Shown: positions 1 through 9,520, counted from the stretch's first letter. The stretch is 64,000 nt of DNA from Alphaproteobacteria bacterium LSUCC0684 (GCA_041228335.1 CP166130.1:1636638-1700637), one strand, 5' to 3'. The notes: generated from the sequence alone by a model not told the origin. Numbers and translations are program-made.

Positions 1-700
1 GCATCGCCACACCATCAAGCTTGCCGTTCAACTCCGGCAGGACCAGGCCAACCGCTCTGGCGGCACCGGTGGTGGTGGGGATCATGCTGGTGGCGGCCGC
101 CCGGGCACGATAAAGATCCTTGTGCATCGTATCCAGGACCGGTTGATCGCCGGTATAGCTGTGGATTGTGGTCATGAATCCCTGCTCAATGCCGACGGCA
201 CCATGAAGGACCGCGGCAACAGGCGCAAGACAGTTCGTCGTGCAGGAGGCGTTGGAGACAACCATATGTTCGGCGGTCAGTTTATCATGGTTGACGCCAT
301 AGACAACGGTCAGGTCAGCGCCGGTGGCCGGAGCCGAGACAAGAACACGGCGGGAGCCGTTTTCAAGATGTGCCGCCGCCTTGTCGCGATCGGTGAAAAT
401 CCCGGTGCATTCCATGGCGATATCAACACCCATATCACCCCAGGGCAGATCTTTCGGGTCACGGATGGCCGTCACCTTGATCGGGCCGCGCCCAACATTG
501 ATGGCGTCACCATCCACGGTAACATTCGCCGGGAACCTGCCGTGAACGCTGTCATATTGCAGAAGATGCGCGTTGGTTTCAACCGGGCCGAGGTCGTTGA
601 TCGCCACCACCTCAATATCTGTCCGCCCGGATTCGATAATCCCGCGAAGTATGTTCCGGCCGATCCGGCCAAATCCGTTAATTGCGACTTTTACTGCCAT
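1..700 (-). CDS. gap: Glyceraldehyde-3-phosphate dehydrogenase, C-terminus cut by the window edge
   Basis: The NAD(P)-dependent enzyme interconverts glyceraldehyde-3-phosphate and 1,3-bisphosphoglycerate in glycolysis and gluconeogenesis (cytosol). The visible 233 residues start [15 protein letters not shown], the Rossmann dinucleotide-binding loop at residues 8-15, and contain the active-site stretch SNASCTTNC with the catalytic Cys at 153 and the partner His at 180. About 100 C-terminal residues lie outside the window. The ATG at 698-700 lies 12 bases downstream of the tkt stop, so the gene is the last visible member of an fbp-tkt-gap run. Family assignment is certain; cofactor preference and metabolic direction are not determined. 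Confidence 0.97.
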   Translation of the reverse strand, partial: MAVKVAINGFGRIGRNILRGIIESGRTDIEVVAINDLGPVETNAHLLQYDSVHGRFPANVTVDGDAINVGRGPIKVTAIRDPKDLPWGDMGVDIAMECTGIFTDRDKAAAHLENGSRRVLVSAPATGADLTVVYGVNHDKLTAEHMVVSNASCTTNCLAPVAAVLHGAVGIEQGFMTTIHSYTGDQPVLDTMHKDLYRARAAATSMIPTTTGAARAVGLVLPELNGKLDGVAM

Positions 701-712
701 GCGTCTTCCCCT

Positions 713-2707
713 TCAGGACGTGATGATTGCCACCGCTTTTGCGGCCACTGCCGCGGCGGTGATGTTGAAATGATCATAGAGTTTCGGGCCCGGCGCGGAT
801 TCACCGAAACTGTTCATGCCGATGAATCCGCCATCGGTGCCGATATATTTCTCCCAGCCGAAACCTGAAGCGGCTTCAACAGCGATCCGGGGCCCTTCGC
901 CCAGAACAGATTTGCGATAGGCCTCCTCCTGCCGGTCAAAAAGCTCCCAGCAGGGAAGTGAGACCACCGCCGCGTTGATATGATGCTCTGCCTTGAGGAT
1001 GTCTCTTGCCTCCATCGCAAGCGCGAGTTCCGTGCCGGTGGCAATCAGGGTGATATCACGCCTGCCATCTGCCTCAGCCAGGACATAACCGCCAAGGGCA
1101 ACCTTGTTTTCGGATGATTTCTCCCGCCGCAGCGTTGGCGTAGCCTGACGCGACAGGGCCAGTACCGATGGCGCATTCGCAAGGCCGAGCGCCACTTCCC
1201 AGGCTTCGGCCACTTCCACCGCGTCACCGGGACGGAAGACATGAAGATCCGGCGTTGCCCGAAGCATGGCGAGATGCTCGATCGGCTGATGCGTCGGCCC
1301 GTCTTCTCCAAGACCGATGGAATCATGGGTCATCACATAGACAACACGCTGCTGCATCAGGGCGGAAAGACGCATCGCGCCCCGGGCGTAATCCGAGAAG
1401 ACAAGGAACGTCCCGCCATAGGGAACAAGCCCGCCATGAAGGGCAATTCCGTTCATGGCAGCGGCCATCCCGTGCTCGCGTATCCCGTAATAGATATACC
1501 GGCCCTTGAACCTGCCCGGCAGAACAGGGGCTGTATCGGCGGTCTTTGTCAGGTTCGAGCCGGTGAGATCAGCCGAGCCGCCGATGGTCAGGTCGGTGGC
1601 GGCATTCACCACCTCAAGCGTTTTCTGGCTCGATTGTCTCGTGGCCAGTTTCGGCGCGTCCTCTTTGAGCTGTTTAATATAGGCTTTCATCATGCGGGTG
1701 AATTTCGCTGGCAGCTCACCGGAGATGGCGGCAGTAAAGCGCTTGCGCTTTGGTGAGGTTTCGAGCCTTTCAGTCCAGTCCTCGTAATCCGGAACTGATC
1801 GCCTTGCGGCGTTTGTCCAGGCTTCGGCCACATCGGCCGGAATCTCAAAAGGCGGGCTGGACCAGCCCAGCGCCTTGCGGGTTGCGGCAATCTCTTCATC
1901 CCCGAGAGGCGCGCCATGTGTCTTGGCCGTTCCGGCAAGGGTCGGGGCGCCAAAGCCGATGGTCGTCTTGCAGGCAATGAGCGACGGCTTGCGGCTGGAC
2001 ATGGCGGCGGTCACCGCCAGGCGGATAGCGTCGTGATCATGGCCATCGATGGACTGGACATGCCAGCCGGCGGCGCGGAAACGGGCGATCTGATTGGTCG
2101 AGGTCGAAAGATCCGTGCCGCCATCGATGGAGATGGAATTGTCGTCCCAGAACACCGTCAGCCGGCCGAGTTTCAGATGCCCGGCAAGATCAATCGCCTC
2201 ATGGCTGATCCCTTCCTGAAGACAGCCGTCACCGGCAATCACCCAGGTGCGGTGGTTGACGAGCTTCTCGCCAAAGCGCGACGCCATGATCCGTTCGGCC
2301 AGCGCCATGCCGACCGAGGTGGCAAGACCCTGCCCGAGCGGCCCGGTAGTTGTTTCGATACCTTTTGCCATGCCGTATTCGGGATGCCCGGCGGTAATGG
2401 CCCCAAACTGGCGGAAATTACGGATCTGATCCATCGTCATGTCGGCATAACCCATGAGATGATTCACCGCGTAATGGAGCATCGAGCCATGCCCGGCGGA
2501 AAGAACGAATCGATCCCGGTCCGGCCAGGACGGGTCCGAAGGGTTCAGTTTGATGAATTCCGAAAAAAGAACGGCGGCAACATCTGCCATGCCCATCGGC
2601 ATGCCGGGATGACCGGAATTTGCCGCCTGCACCGCATCCATTGAAAGAAACCGAATGGCATCCGCCATTTTGCGCCCCAGAGACGCGGAAGCATTGACGC
2701 TGGACAT
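713..2707 (-). CDS. tkt: Transketolase
   Basis: Thiamine-diphosphate enzyme that moves two-carbon ketol units between sugar phosphates in the pentose phosphate and, if present, Calvin pathways. At 664 residues it is the normal full length. Visible landmarks: the N-terminal SGHPGMPMG with substrate-binding His33; the ThDP-binding GDG at 159-161 followed by CLQEG; the central [13 protein letters not shown], which holds the Glu that activates ThDP; and the pyrimidine-domain stretch [16 protein letters not shown]. The start ATG has GAGGG about 6 bases upstream. It sits between fbp and gap on the same strand, with a 127-base leader that contains a stem-loop (2727-2772). No RuBisCO or phosphoribulokinase is in the window, so general carbon metabolism is the safer reading. 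Confidence 0.97.
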   Translation of the reverse strand: MSSVNASASLGRKMADAIRFLSMDAVQAANSGHPGMPMGMADVAAVLFSEFIKLNPSDPSWPDRDRFVLSAGHGSMLHYAVNHLMGYADMTMDQIRNFRQFGAITAGHPEYGMAKGIETTTGPLGQGLATSVGMALAERIMASRFGEKLVNHRTWVIAGDGCLQEGISHEAIDLAGHLKLGRLTVFWDDNSISIDGGTDLSTSTNQIARFRAAGWHVQSIDGHDHDAIRLAVTAAMSSRKPSLIACKTTIGFGAPTLAGTAKTHGAPLGDEEIAATRKALGWSSPPFEIPADVAEAWTNAARRSVPDYEDWTERLETSPKRKRFTAAISGELPAKFTRMMKAYIKQLKEDAPKLATRQSSQKTLEVVNAATDLTIGGSADLTGSNLTKTADTAPVLPGRFKGRYIYYGIREHGMAAAMNGIALHGGLVPYGGTFLVFSDYARGAMRLSALMQQRVVYVMTHDSIGLGEDGPTHQPIEHLAMLRATPDLHVFRPGDAVEVAEAWEVALGLANAPSVLALSRQATPTLRREKSSENKVALGGYVLAEADGRRDITLIATGTELALAMEARDILKAEHHINAAVVSLPCWELFDRQEEAYRKSVLGEGPRIAVEAASGFGWEKYIGTDGGFIGMNSFGESAPGPKLYDHFNITAAAVAAKAVAIITS

Positions 2708-2726
2708 CTGACCCTCTTCTCATTGC

Positions 2727-2772
2727 CCACGGAATTCGGCACATCTTGATCGCGTATCTGCCGAAGCCGTGG
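2727..2772 (-). promoter_or_regulatory. Stem-loop in the fbp-tkt intercistronic leader
   Basis: Two outer arms, CCACGG (2727-2732) and CCGTGG (2767-2772), and two inner arms, TTCGGCA (2735-2741) and TGCCGAA (2759-2765), pair perfectly. They are separated by a small internal bulge (2 versus 1 bases) and a 17-base loop. On the transcript the stem ends about 20 bases before the tkt start codon. There is no U-run, so it is not an intrinsic terminator. It could adjust tkt translation or stabilise processed mRNA; function is inferred only. Confidence 0.45.
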
Positions 2773-2834
2773 CTGGTAGCCTTTCTTAGCAACTGTTGCG
2801 CCTCTCTTCAACCGGGGATCGCCCCAAAATGGCG

Positions 2835-3806
2835 CTATTGATGCTCCTTTTCCAGTCGCTCCACATCTTCCCTTGCTCCGAAGAAGAGCGGCACACGCTG
2901 ATGCAGGTGTTCCGGCACAAGATCAAGAATGGCGCCGGTGCCATGACTTGCTCTGCCACCTGCCTTTTCCGCCAGAAATGCCATGGGGCTGGCTTCGTAG
3001 ACAAGCCTGAGCCGCCCGGCCTCATTGCCGGGGCGGTTGTCCCCGGGATAGAGGAAGATGCCGCCGCGGCGAAAGATTCGCCAGGCATCGGCAACAAGCG
3101 AACCAACCCAGCGCATGCGGAATGATCTGCCGAGCGGGCCATCCTTGCCCGCCAGCACATCGGCCATCCATCGCTGAACCGGCGGATACCAGTGATTTGC
3201 GTAGGCGGAATTGATCGCAAATTCATTGGTTGAGGCAGGGATTTCCACATCCCCTGCCATGGCGACGAACTCCCCGTGATCCGGATCAAGAACAAAGCAC
3301 CTTGCCTTGTCGCTTCCGGCCAGACCAAGGATGAGCGTTGTCTGTGGGCCGTAGGTGAAAAATCCGGCCGCCAGCTGGTTGCGGCCAGGCTGAAGGGTGT
3401 TTTCGGCCGGCACGTCACCTGCCGGCAGCAGCGAGAAAATGGTTCCGATGGTCACGTTGACGCTGATATTCGATGACCCGTCCAGCGGGTCCACGGCAAC
3501 AAGGAGGCTTCCTTCAGGGTTGAGCGGCACCGGATCTTCCTGCTCCTCGGAAAGAAGACAGGCAGCACCGCTGCCGGAAAGACACGAGCAGATCAGCTCT
3601 TCTGCCTGAACATCAAGAGCTTTCTGGCTGTCGCCATCGCTGTTGGTGCCGCCGATATCCGACCCAAGATCAGCGGATATACCGTTTCGATGCACCAGAT
3701 GCGTGATCTGCCCTGCCGCATCGGCTAGACCGAGAATGACGGAAACCTGATCGGCATCCGTCTCGCCGGCCTGTATTGCCGCCTTGAGAAAAGCCGTCAA
3801 CTTCAT
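2835..3806 (-). CDS. fbp: Class I fructose-1,6-bisphosphatase
   Basis: Hydrolyses fructose-1,6-bisphosphate to fructose-6-phosphate, the committing step of gluconeogenesis. Length (323 aa) is usual for the class I family. The metal- and phosphate-binding signature DPLDGSSN is at residues 106-113. LLSEEQED just before it supplies acidic metal ligands, and the C-terminal segment LVYEASPMAFLAEKAGG is diagnostic of class I. GGAGG precedes the ATG. The gene begins 30 bases after the HD-domain gene and is followed by tkt and gap, so all four are probably co-transcribed. The 127-base gap before tkt is the widest in the run. Confidence 0.96.
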   Translation of the reverse strand: MKLTAFLKAAIQAGETDADQVSVILGLADAAGQITHLVHRNGISADLGSDIGGTNSDGDSQKALDVQAEELICSCLSGSGAACLLSEEQEDPVPLNPEGSLLVAVDPLDGSSNISVNVTIGTIFSLLPAGDVPAENTLQPGRNQLAAGFFTYGPQTTLILGLAGSDKARCFVLDPDHGEFVAMAGDVEIPASTNEFAINSAYANHWYPPVQRWMADVLAGKDGPLGRSFRMRWVGSLVADAWRIFRRGGIFLYPGDNRPGNEAGRLRLVYEASPMAFLAEKAGGRASHGTGAILDLVPEHLHQRVPLFFGAREDVERLEKEHQ

Positions 3807-3836
3807 GCAAAACCTCCGGGGTGCTGAACGCGAAAA

Positions 3837-4454
3837 CTAACGAGGATGGCGATCTTCCGGCAGCCCCACAACCTCCCCGGGCCGGATATATCTGTCATCC
3901 CATGCCTTGCGGGAAAAAACCTCTCTCACCATCGGCTCGTAATACGAAAGGGGCGGCATCGGGTAGTCCGGGTCAAAGGACATCTGATCCCAGCGCTCAC
4001 AGAAATCGGCGCAGCTCTGCCAATAGGGGTTTTCGCGGAATTCATCGCGTTTATCTGGATTCCAGCCATAATGATGGCCGTAGTATTTCATCTGGAAAAT
4101 GCCGTGTTTTTCCACCACCCAGGAAACTTCTTCCCGCACATAGGGTCGGATGATTTCGGCCGCCATGCGATCGTGATTCTGTGGTGAAAGCCCGTCGCCG
4201 ATATCATGGATGAGGGCCGCGACGATCCAGTCGAGATCGGCGCCGTCATGTTCCGCCCTTGCCGCCGATTGCAGCCCATGCTCAAGCCGGTTGATCTTGT
4301 ATCCGGTGAGGGATTCCCTGCCCTGCCCTTCCAACTGGTCAAGGATGCGATCCGCGGTCCGGTCGCAATATTCATGCTCGAGTTCCGCAAGCATCTGATA
4401 ATCTTCATAAGTTCCTTCATCCATCCGCGTGAAGGATACGACTTTCTCCGCCAT
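3837..4454 (-). CDS. HD-domain protein of the PhnZ/TmpB/MIOX-like diiron oxygenase type
   Basis: 205 residues from the ATG at 4454, which has AGGAG upstream; an in-frame extension to 4550 lacks a ribosome site. Six possible iron ligands are visible in the order seen in mixed-valent diiron HD oxygenases: His59, His83-Asp84, His94, His117 and Asp156. The 24-residue step from the first His to the HD pair matches what I recall for PhnZ. Characterised members (PhnZ, TmpB, myo-inositol oxygenase) cleave C-P or C-C bonds of hydroxylated substrates with O2. Many relatives are simply called HD phosphohydrolases, so hydrolase activity is not excluded. No phosphonate gene or 2-oxoglutarate hydroxylase partner lies beside it; the neighbour is fbp. 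Family confident, reaction unknown. Confidence 0.7.
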   Translation of the reverse strand: MAEKVVSFTRMDEGTYEDYQMLAELEHEYCDRTADRILDQLEGQGRESLTGYKINRLEHGLQSAARAEHDGADLDWIVAALIHDIGDGLSPQNHDRMAAEIIRPYVREEVSWVVEKHGIFQMKYYGHHYGWNPDKRDEFRENPYWQSCADFCERWDQMSFDPDYPMPPLSYYEPMVREVFSRKAWDDRYIRPGEVVGLPEDRHPR

Positions 4455-4617
4455 CTGATCACTCTCCTGGATCGGCCCTTGAAAGGCACTGTTAACGTAA
4501 CCGATTATGGGGCAAACCGTGCTCATCTTGCAAGACAGGATAAACGCCAATGGACTGGATGAAACTTTTTATGTCGAGGCTGATCTTCGGTTCTGCCCCA
4601 TTGCCGCCCGAGCCGGG

Positions 4618-5151
4618 CTAAGATGACGCCGGCATGCTGATCTCCCCGGTCACCCGGCCGCCCGTGAGCCGCTCAAGTTCAGCAAAGCTGCACCCGAACA
4701 CCAGATGCGTATGCCCCGCCGCTGCCCAGACGGTTTCCGAACGTGACAGCGCCGAGTCGATCAGCACCACCACCTCTTCGGGCAGGCCTGCCGGCGAAAC
4801 TCCCCCGATGGAATAACCTGTCACGTCCTTGACGCGTGTAGCATCCGGGCGGCTGATCTTGCCGCCAAGGCCAAGAACCCGGACAACCGCCGCCATATCA
4901 CAGCGCCGATCCCCGCTGATGAGCACGGCAACCGGCATCGGCTGGCCTTGGAGCGGACCTGCCGATGGAACGAGATCGAAAATCAGCGTCTTGACGATGG
5001 CCGCGACATCAACCTTGAGCGAGCTGGCTGCCTCTTCGGCGCTGCGGGCGGTCTCCGCAAGTGCAACCAGCCGCGCTGACATCCCTGCTGCGTCAAGCGC
5101 TGCCTTGACCTTGCGGGTAGCCGGCGTGTCGGGCGCTGCGGGTGACGTCAT
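4618..5151 (-). CDS. YbaK/ProX-like aminoacyl-tRNA deacylase domain protein
   Basis: A 177-residue stand-alone YbaK-type editing domain. Members hydrolyse mischarged tRNAs, such as Cys-tRNAPro or Ala-tRNAPro, in trans. The conserved lysine lies in AAIVKTLIF (Lys54). The strand ISGDRRCD and the glycine-rich loop GYSIGGVSPAG, typical of the substrate pocket, follow. GGAGG lies about 6 bases before the ATG. The gene follows the ureohydrolase gene on the same strand with a 54-base gap. Which tRNA it edits cannot be read from the sequence. Confidence 0.85.
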   Translation of the reverse strand: MTSPAAPDTPATRKVKAALDAAGMSARLVALAETARSAEEAASSLKVDVAAIVKTLIFDLVPSAGPLQGQPMPVAVLISGDRRCDMAAVVRVLGLGGKISRPDATRVKDVTGYSIGGVSPAGLPEEVVVLIDSALSRSETVWAAAGHTHLVFGCSFAELERLTGGRVTGEISMPASS

Positions 5152-5205
5152 CCCCGCGCCTCCGGCCAGGCCTGCCTGCTTAACTGGAGCAGGTCCGAGG
5201 CTGGC

Positions 5206-6177
5206 CTAATTCCGGGCATCAACCGCGACCGCCAACATGCAGAGCAATTCGAACATCATGGAAACACCAACCCAGGCCGTGTTGCCGCTTTGATCGAATG
5301 GCGGTGAAACTTCCACCAGATCAGCACCGATGAGGTTGAGCCCTTCGAGCCGCCGCACGAGCAACTGGGCTTCGCGGGTGGTGAAGCCGCCGATTTCAGG
5401 CGTGCCCGTGCCAGGGGCAAAGGCAGGATCGATACAGTCGATATCAAAACTGACATAGGTTGGCGCATCGCCAACGACAGCCCGGGCCTGATCCATGACA
5501 TCGGCAATACTACGATCGGCAAACTCATCCATGGTGATGATCGTAACGCCGTTTGCCCTTCCCCATTCGATATCTTCGCCATCATACATGGTGCCGCGGA
5601 TACCGATCTGCACCACCCGTTTCGGGTCAAGCAGGCCTTCTTCGATGGCCCGGCGGAACGGGGTGCCATGGGTGAAGCGGAAGCCGTCGAAATAGCTGTC
5701 GAAAAGATCGGTATGGGCATCGAAATGGATCATCCCCACCGGACCGTTTGTGGCAAGACCGCGGAGAACCGGCAGCGAGACCAGATGATCCCCCCCTGCG
5801 GTCATGGGGATGATGCCTCTTGAACTGATCTCAGCGTAGAAATTCGTCACCCGTTCCAGCGTATCGTTGAGATCGGCCGGATTGATCGGGCAATCGCCAA
5901 GATCCGCGCAATTCACCATCTTGAATGGGGAGATATAGGAAACAGGATGGGTGGACCTGATCATGGTCGAAAGGTCACGCAACTGGCGCGGGCCATGGCG
6001 GGCACCGGGGCGGTTGGTTGTCCCGCCATCCCATGGCACACCGACGATGCCGATATCCACCTCCCCTATTCTCGGGTGGTCAAAACCCACTATCGGCAGA
6101 CGCATGAAGGTCGGCACGCCGGCAAATCTTGGCAGTTGAGCGCCGGAAACCGGCTCAAAGAAAGATGATGCGCTCAT
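5206..6177 (-). CDS. Ureohydrolase of the agmatinase family (agmatinase, guanidinobutyrase or similar)
   Basis: Binuclear manganese hydrolase that releases urea from a guanidino compound. All three metal motifs are intact in 323 residues: GGDH ending at His131, DAHTD (Asp153, His155, Asp157) and FDIDCIDP (Asp245, Asp247). Substrate could be agmatine, 4-guanidinobutyrate or 3-guanidinopropionate; sequence alone does not decide. It starts 11 bases after a betaine-aldehyde-type dehydrogenase on the same strand. That pairing suits oxidation of a guanidino-aldehyde to a guanidino-acid followed by urea release, but this is inference. A second, diverged ureohydrolase lies at 12039-13022. Confidence 0.88.
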   Translation of the reverse strand: MSASSFFEPVSGAQLPRFAGVPTFMRLPIVGFDHPRIGEVDIGIVGVPWDGGTTNRPGARHGPRQLRDLSTMIRSTHPVSYISPFKMVNCADLGDCPINPADLNDTLERVTNFYAEISSRGIIPMTAGGDHLVSLPVLRGLATNGPVGMIHFDAHTDLFDSYFDGFRFTHGTPFRRAIEEGLLDPKRVVQIGIRGTMYDGEDIEWGRANGVTIITMDEFADRSIADVMDQARAVVGDAPTYVSFDIDCIDPAFAPGTGTPEIGGFTTREAQLLVRRLEGLNLIGADLVEVSPPFDQSGNTAWVGVSMMFELLCMLAVAVDARN

Positions 6178-6188
6178 ATCTTGCTCCC

Positions 6189-7637
6189 TTACTCATCATC
6201 AATGGCAATATATGTGGCCCGGATATCGCTGTAGGCTTCAAAAGCAAAAGCCGAGGATTCCCGTCCAAAACCTGAATTCTTGACGCCGCCAAAAGGCATG
6301 TCCGGCGGAATTAGATTATACGAATTGACCCAGACATTGCCGGCTTCGAGCTTGCCCGCGACACGGTGGGCGCGGCTCAGATCACGGGTGAAAAGCCCCG
6401 CGCCGAGACCATATTCGGTTGCGTTGGCCCGCTCAACTGCCTCGTCTTCGGTGTCGAAAACTAGAACGCTCATGACCGGGCCGAAGATCTCCTCCTTCAC
6501 CACGGTCATGCTATCGGTGCAGTTGCCGAGAATGGTAGGCTGCATGAAATAGCCGCCTTCAACCCCTTGCGGGTGAAGCCGGTTGCCTCCCGTGACAAGG
6601 CTGGCACCTTCGGCAATACCTTTTTCAACATAGCCGAGAACCTTCTTCAGGTGCGGCTCCGAGATCAACGCCCCCATCTGGACGTCATCGGACATCGGGT
6701 CACCGACCGTCATGGCTTCGGTTTTTTCCTTCATCAGCCGGATGATTTCATCAGCAACAGATCGCTGGACAAAAACGCGGGTGGCGTTTGAACAGACCTC
6801 ACCGGCGGTATAGAAATTGGCCTCAAGCGCGGTGGTTGCCGCCTTTTCCAGATCGCAATCCTCAAACAGGATCAGCGGTGCCTTGCCGCCGAGTTCCAAT
6901 GTCACCCGCTTGAGGCTGTCCGCCGACTGCGCCATGATCTTGCGGCCGGTGGCAGACCCGCCGGTCAGCGAGACCTTGGCGATACCGGGATGCGCGCAGA
7001 TGGCCGAGCCAAGCGCACCATCTCCCTGCATGACGTTCATCAGCCCGGGCGGCAGGCCAGCCTCTTCCATGATTTCCGCAATCCTCAGCGAGACGAGCGG
7101 CGTCATCTCCGATGGTTTCAGGATGAAGGCATTGCCCATGGCCAGCGCCGGCGACGACTTCCAGAGCGCGATCTGCGCCGGAAAGTTCCAGGCGCCAACC
7201 CCGGCGCAAACCCCGAGCGGTACGCGCCGTGTATACCCCACCGCGCCCGGCCACTGATGCTGGGTGCCGGTATAGGTCATGATCGCGGCGCCGAGATATT
7301 CCATCACATCGGGCCCGCTCGGCACATCGGCCGAACTGGCTTCGGCAAAAACCTTGCCGACGTCCTGCACCTCAAGCCGGGAAAGTTCATCATTGGCGTC
7401 CCGCAGGGCCGTAGCGCAACGGATGAGGATCTGCCCCCGGGCCTGAACGGATGCTTTCGCCCAGTCTTTCTGCGCCTCGCCTGCCATGGCCACGGCTTCA
7501 TCAAGCATGGCAGATGTGGCAAGTTCCACTTCGGCGATGACTTCGCCTGTCGCCGGATAGTATTTCGGCACTTTTTGTGCCGCCGCTCCCTGCGGACGAG
7601 GCGCCCCGCCATAATAGCTTGAAATCACCCGTGTCAT
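6189..7637 (-). CDS. NAD-dependent aldehyde dehydrogenase, betaine-aldehyde / 4-trimethylaminobutyraldehyde type
   Basis: 482 residues from the ATG at 7637, which has AGGAG upstream; an extension to 7700 has none. Oxidises an aldehyde to the acid in the cytosol. Asn151 in GAWNFP, the NAD-loop SLTGGSATG, general base Glu248 in LELGGKAP and catalytic Cys282 in GEVCSNATRVFV are all present. The CSNATRVFV context is typical of the ALDH9/BetB branch, which handles omega-amino or trimethylamino aldehydes. With the ureohydrolase directly downstream, a guanidino- or aminobutyraldehyde is a plausible substrate. No choline dehydrogenase is nearby, so BetB in the strict sense is not supported. Confidence 0.85.
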   Translation of the reverse strand: MTRVISSYYGGAPRPQGAAAQKVPKYYPATGEVIAEVELATSAMLDEAVAMAGEAQKDWAKASVQARGQILIRCATALRDANDELSRLEVQDVGKVFAEASSADVPSGPDVMEYLGAAIMTYTGTQHQWPGAVGYTRRVPLGVCAGVGAWNFPAQIALWKSSPALAMGNAFILKPSEMTPLVSLRIAEIMEEAGLPPGLMNVMQGDGALGSAICAHPGIAKVSLTGGSATGRKIMAQSADSLKRVTLELGGKAPLILFEDCDLEKAATTALEANFYTAGEVCSNATRVFVQRSVADEIIRLMKEKTEAMTVGDPMSDDVQMGALISEPHLKKVLGYVEKGIAEGASLVTGGNRLHPQGVEGGYFMQPTILGNCTDSMTVVKEEIFGPVMSVLVFDTEDEAVERANATEYGLGAGLFTRDLSRAHRVAGKLEAGNVWVNSYNLIPPDMPFGGVKNSGFGRESSAFAFEAYSDIRATYIAIDDE

Positions 7638-7788
7638 CGCCTGCTTCTCCTCAACCCTGAAGACTAAGCCTACCCATGCGGGAAAGATTTGGCCATGCAA
7701 AAATCACCTCACCCTGACAAATGTCCTCGTTGAAAAAAGAGGGTGCAAAACTGCTTCAATCCCGGGCGGATTTTGCTACAGTCAGGAT

Positions 7789-8442
7789 ATGAACCACGAG
7801 AACCAGAACAGGGACGAAGCCTACAGCCTCTCCACCCCGGAAGAACATCGCCTTTATTACGATCGCTGGGCGGAAACCTATGAAGCTGATTTCGCCATTG
7901 CCGAAGGCTATGTCTATCCCGAACGGATTGCCCGGCTTCTTGCCAGCCTGCTTCCCGACGGGGACGGCCGCATTGCCGATATCGGATGCGGCACCGGTCT
8001 TATTGGTCAGCATTTGCGTGATCTCGGCGTTACGTCACCGATTGACGGGCTTGATATCTCACAAGGCATGCTCGATGTGGCGGCGAGTAAAGATGTCTAT
8101 GCAGCATTGCATCTGGCGGATCTCACCGACCCGTCCACATTGCCGGAACGGCGGTACCGGGCGCTGATCAGCGCCGGGACCTTCACCCTCGGCCATCTCG
8201 GCCCGGATGCGCTCATCCATGCCCTTGGCCTGGCCGAGCCCGGCGGCCTCGCCCTTATCGGCATCAATGCCCAGCATTTTGAGGAAAAAGGCTTTGCCGC
8301 CACCCTCACATCACTCAAGGAAGATGGCGTGATTACAGCCCCGGTTCTGCATTCGATCGGGATTTATGCGGATCCCGACGCCGTCACCGCAAGCAGCACG
8401 ACTGCCACCGTCGCCGAATTCACCTTTCTCAAGGGAGCCTGA
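7789..8442 (+). CDS. Class I SAM-dependent methyltransferase
   Basis: 217 residues with the SAM-binding motif I DIGCGTG at 64-70 and the acidic motif II in DGLDISQGML. The N-terminal YDRWAETYEADF matches small-molecule methyltransferases of the Williams-Beuren (METTL27-like) group. Substrate unknown. It is divergent from the aldehyde dehydrogenase across 151 bases and is followed at 3 bases by a 43-residue membrane peptide. A weak promoter-like TACAGT sits only about 10 bases before the ATG. A similar but clearly diverged methyltransferase is encoded at 43564-44184. Confidence 0.85.
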   Translation: MNHENQNRDEAYSLSTPEEHRLYYDRWAETYEADFAIAEGYVYPERIARLLASLLPDGDGRIADIGCGTGLIGQHLRDLGVTSPIDGLDISQGMLDVAASKDVYAALHLADLTDPSTLPERRYRALISAGTFTLGHLGPDALIHALGLAEPGGLALIGINAQHFEEKGFAATLTSLKEDGVITAPVLHSIGIYADPDAVTASSTTATVAEFTFLKGA

Positions 8443-8444
8443 AG

Positions 8445-8576
8445 ATGGAAATCGCCGATATCCTGATATGGGGAGGGTTCAGCATCATTGTCGCAAGATT
8501 CCTGATCCCGAGACTGCTCGACTTCCTCGGGCTTGAAGTCACGCGAAGGCCGAAAAAAGACAAACCGAAGGACTAG
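8445..8576 (+). CDS. 43-residue small membrane protein, unknown function
   Basis: Reads MEIADILIWGGFSIIVARFL, then a second hydrophobic stretch and a strongly basic tail rich in Lys, Arg and Pro. The ATG lies two bases after the methyltransferase stop with GGGAG in the end of that gene, and the stop is 11 bases before the next CDS. Tight spacing and a ribosome site argue that it is translated. One hydrophobic helix plus a cytoplasmic basic tail is likely. I do not recognise a family. Confidence 0.55.
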   Translation: MEIADILIWGGFSIIVARFLIPRLLDFLGLEVTRRPKKDKPKD

Positions 8577-8587
8577 AGGGTCAATCC

Positions 8588-9505
8588 ATGCTCAAGATCA
8601 TCACCCATGAGGCGTTTGTCCATCACCCTGTTCCCATGGGGCATCCCGAACGTCCGGACCGGATTCGCGCCGTCTGGCAGGCCATCGAAGAGAGGTTTCA
8701 GGATATCGATCGCCTTGATGCGCCGAAAGCTGCACCTGACCGGATTGCCCTTGTTCATGGCAATGCCTATCTCGACGCCATCGCCGCCTACGACACCGAA
8801 AATGAGGGGACAACGCCTCTTGACCCCGACACCCATATGGGACGCGGATCACTTGAAGCTGGTCTTCGTGCCGCTGGCGGGGCGGTTCTCGCGGTTGACG
8901 AAGTCATGACCGGGGCGGCCGAACGCGTCTTTCTTGCCGCCCGTCCACCCGGGCATCACGCCGAGCCGGACACACCCATGGGTTTCTGTCTTTTCTCTTC
9001 GGCTGCCATCGCCGCCGAGCACGCGCGTGAAGCCCATGGCCTCACCCGCGTTGCCGTGGTGGATTTCGACGTGCATCACGGCAACGGCACGCAAGCTGCC
9101 TTCTGGAACGATGGTGATCTGCTTTTTGCTTCAAGTCATCAGATGCCGCTATTCCCGGGAACGGGCGCGGCAGATGAAACCGGCAAGGGCAATATCCACA
9201 ATGCTCCGCTCCGCGCAGGCAGCGATGGCGAGACGGTGATTTCCATCTGGCGGGATCACCTCATCCCCCGGATCAGGGCCGGCAAGCCTGAACTGATCAT
9301 TCTTTCGGCCGGTTTCGATGCCCATGCCGACGACCCGCTGGCAAGCGTTGAACTTCAGGCCGGGGATTTTGCCACCCTCACCACCATGATCCGGCAACTG
9401 GCCGAAGACTGTGCTGAAGGCAGGCTCGTTTCACTGCTCGAAGGCGGATATGACCTTGCGGCGCTGAAAGATTCGGTCACCGCACATCTTGGTGCCTTGC
9501 GCTGA
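8588..9505 (+). CDS. Histone-deacetylase-like amidohydrolase (acetylpolyamine amidohydrolase type)
   Basis: Zinc-dependent deacetylase fold, 305 residues. The His pair His123-His124 in PPGHHAEPDTPMGF, zinc ligands Asp161 and His163 in DFDVHHGNGT, third ligand Asp244 in SAGFDAHADDP and the catalytic tyrosine in LEGGYDL are all present, so the enzyme should be active. Bacterial members deacetylate acetylpolyamines or other small acyl-amides, since there are no histones. It stands between the small membrane peptide and a convergent CoA-transferase. A second, class IV-like member lies at 13158-14111. Confidence 0.88.
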   Translation: MLKIITHEAFVHHPVPMGHPERPDRIRAVWQAIEERFQDIDRLDAPKAAPDRIALVHGNAYLDAIAAYDTENEGTTPLDPDTHMGRGSLEAGLRAAGGAVLAVDEVMTGAAERVFLAARPPGHHAEPDTPMGFCLFSSAAIAAEHAREAHGLTRVAVVDFDVHHGNGTQAAFWNDGDLLFASSHQMPLFPGTGAADETGKGNIHNAPLRAGSDGETVISIWRDHLIPRIRAGKPELIILSAGFDAHADDPLASVELQAGDFATLTTMIRQLAEDCAEGRLVSLLEGGYDLAALKDSVTAHLGALR

Positions 9506-9520
9506 TCCTGACCGGGCCAT

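Noticed and set aside
122-868. A 248-codon plus-strand open frame over gap and the end of tkt
   Set aside because: Antisense shadow of two strongly conserved enzymes, no ribosome site and no recognisable domain.
1-4454. Calvin cycle operon
   Set aside because: fbp, tkt and gap are shared with gluconeogenesis and the pentose phosphate pathway; no RuBisCO, phosphoribulokinase or CbbR is visible.
4608-4620. GCCCG/CGGGC hairpin at the end of the YbaK gene as a terminator
   Set aside because: Only five pairs with no U-run on the reading strand.
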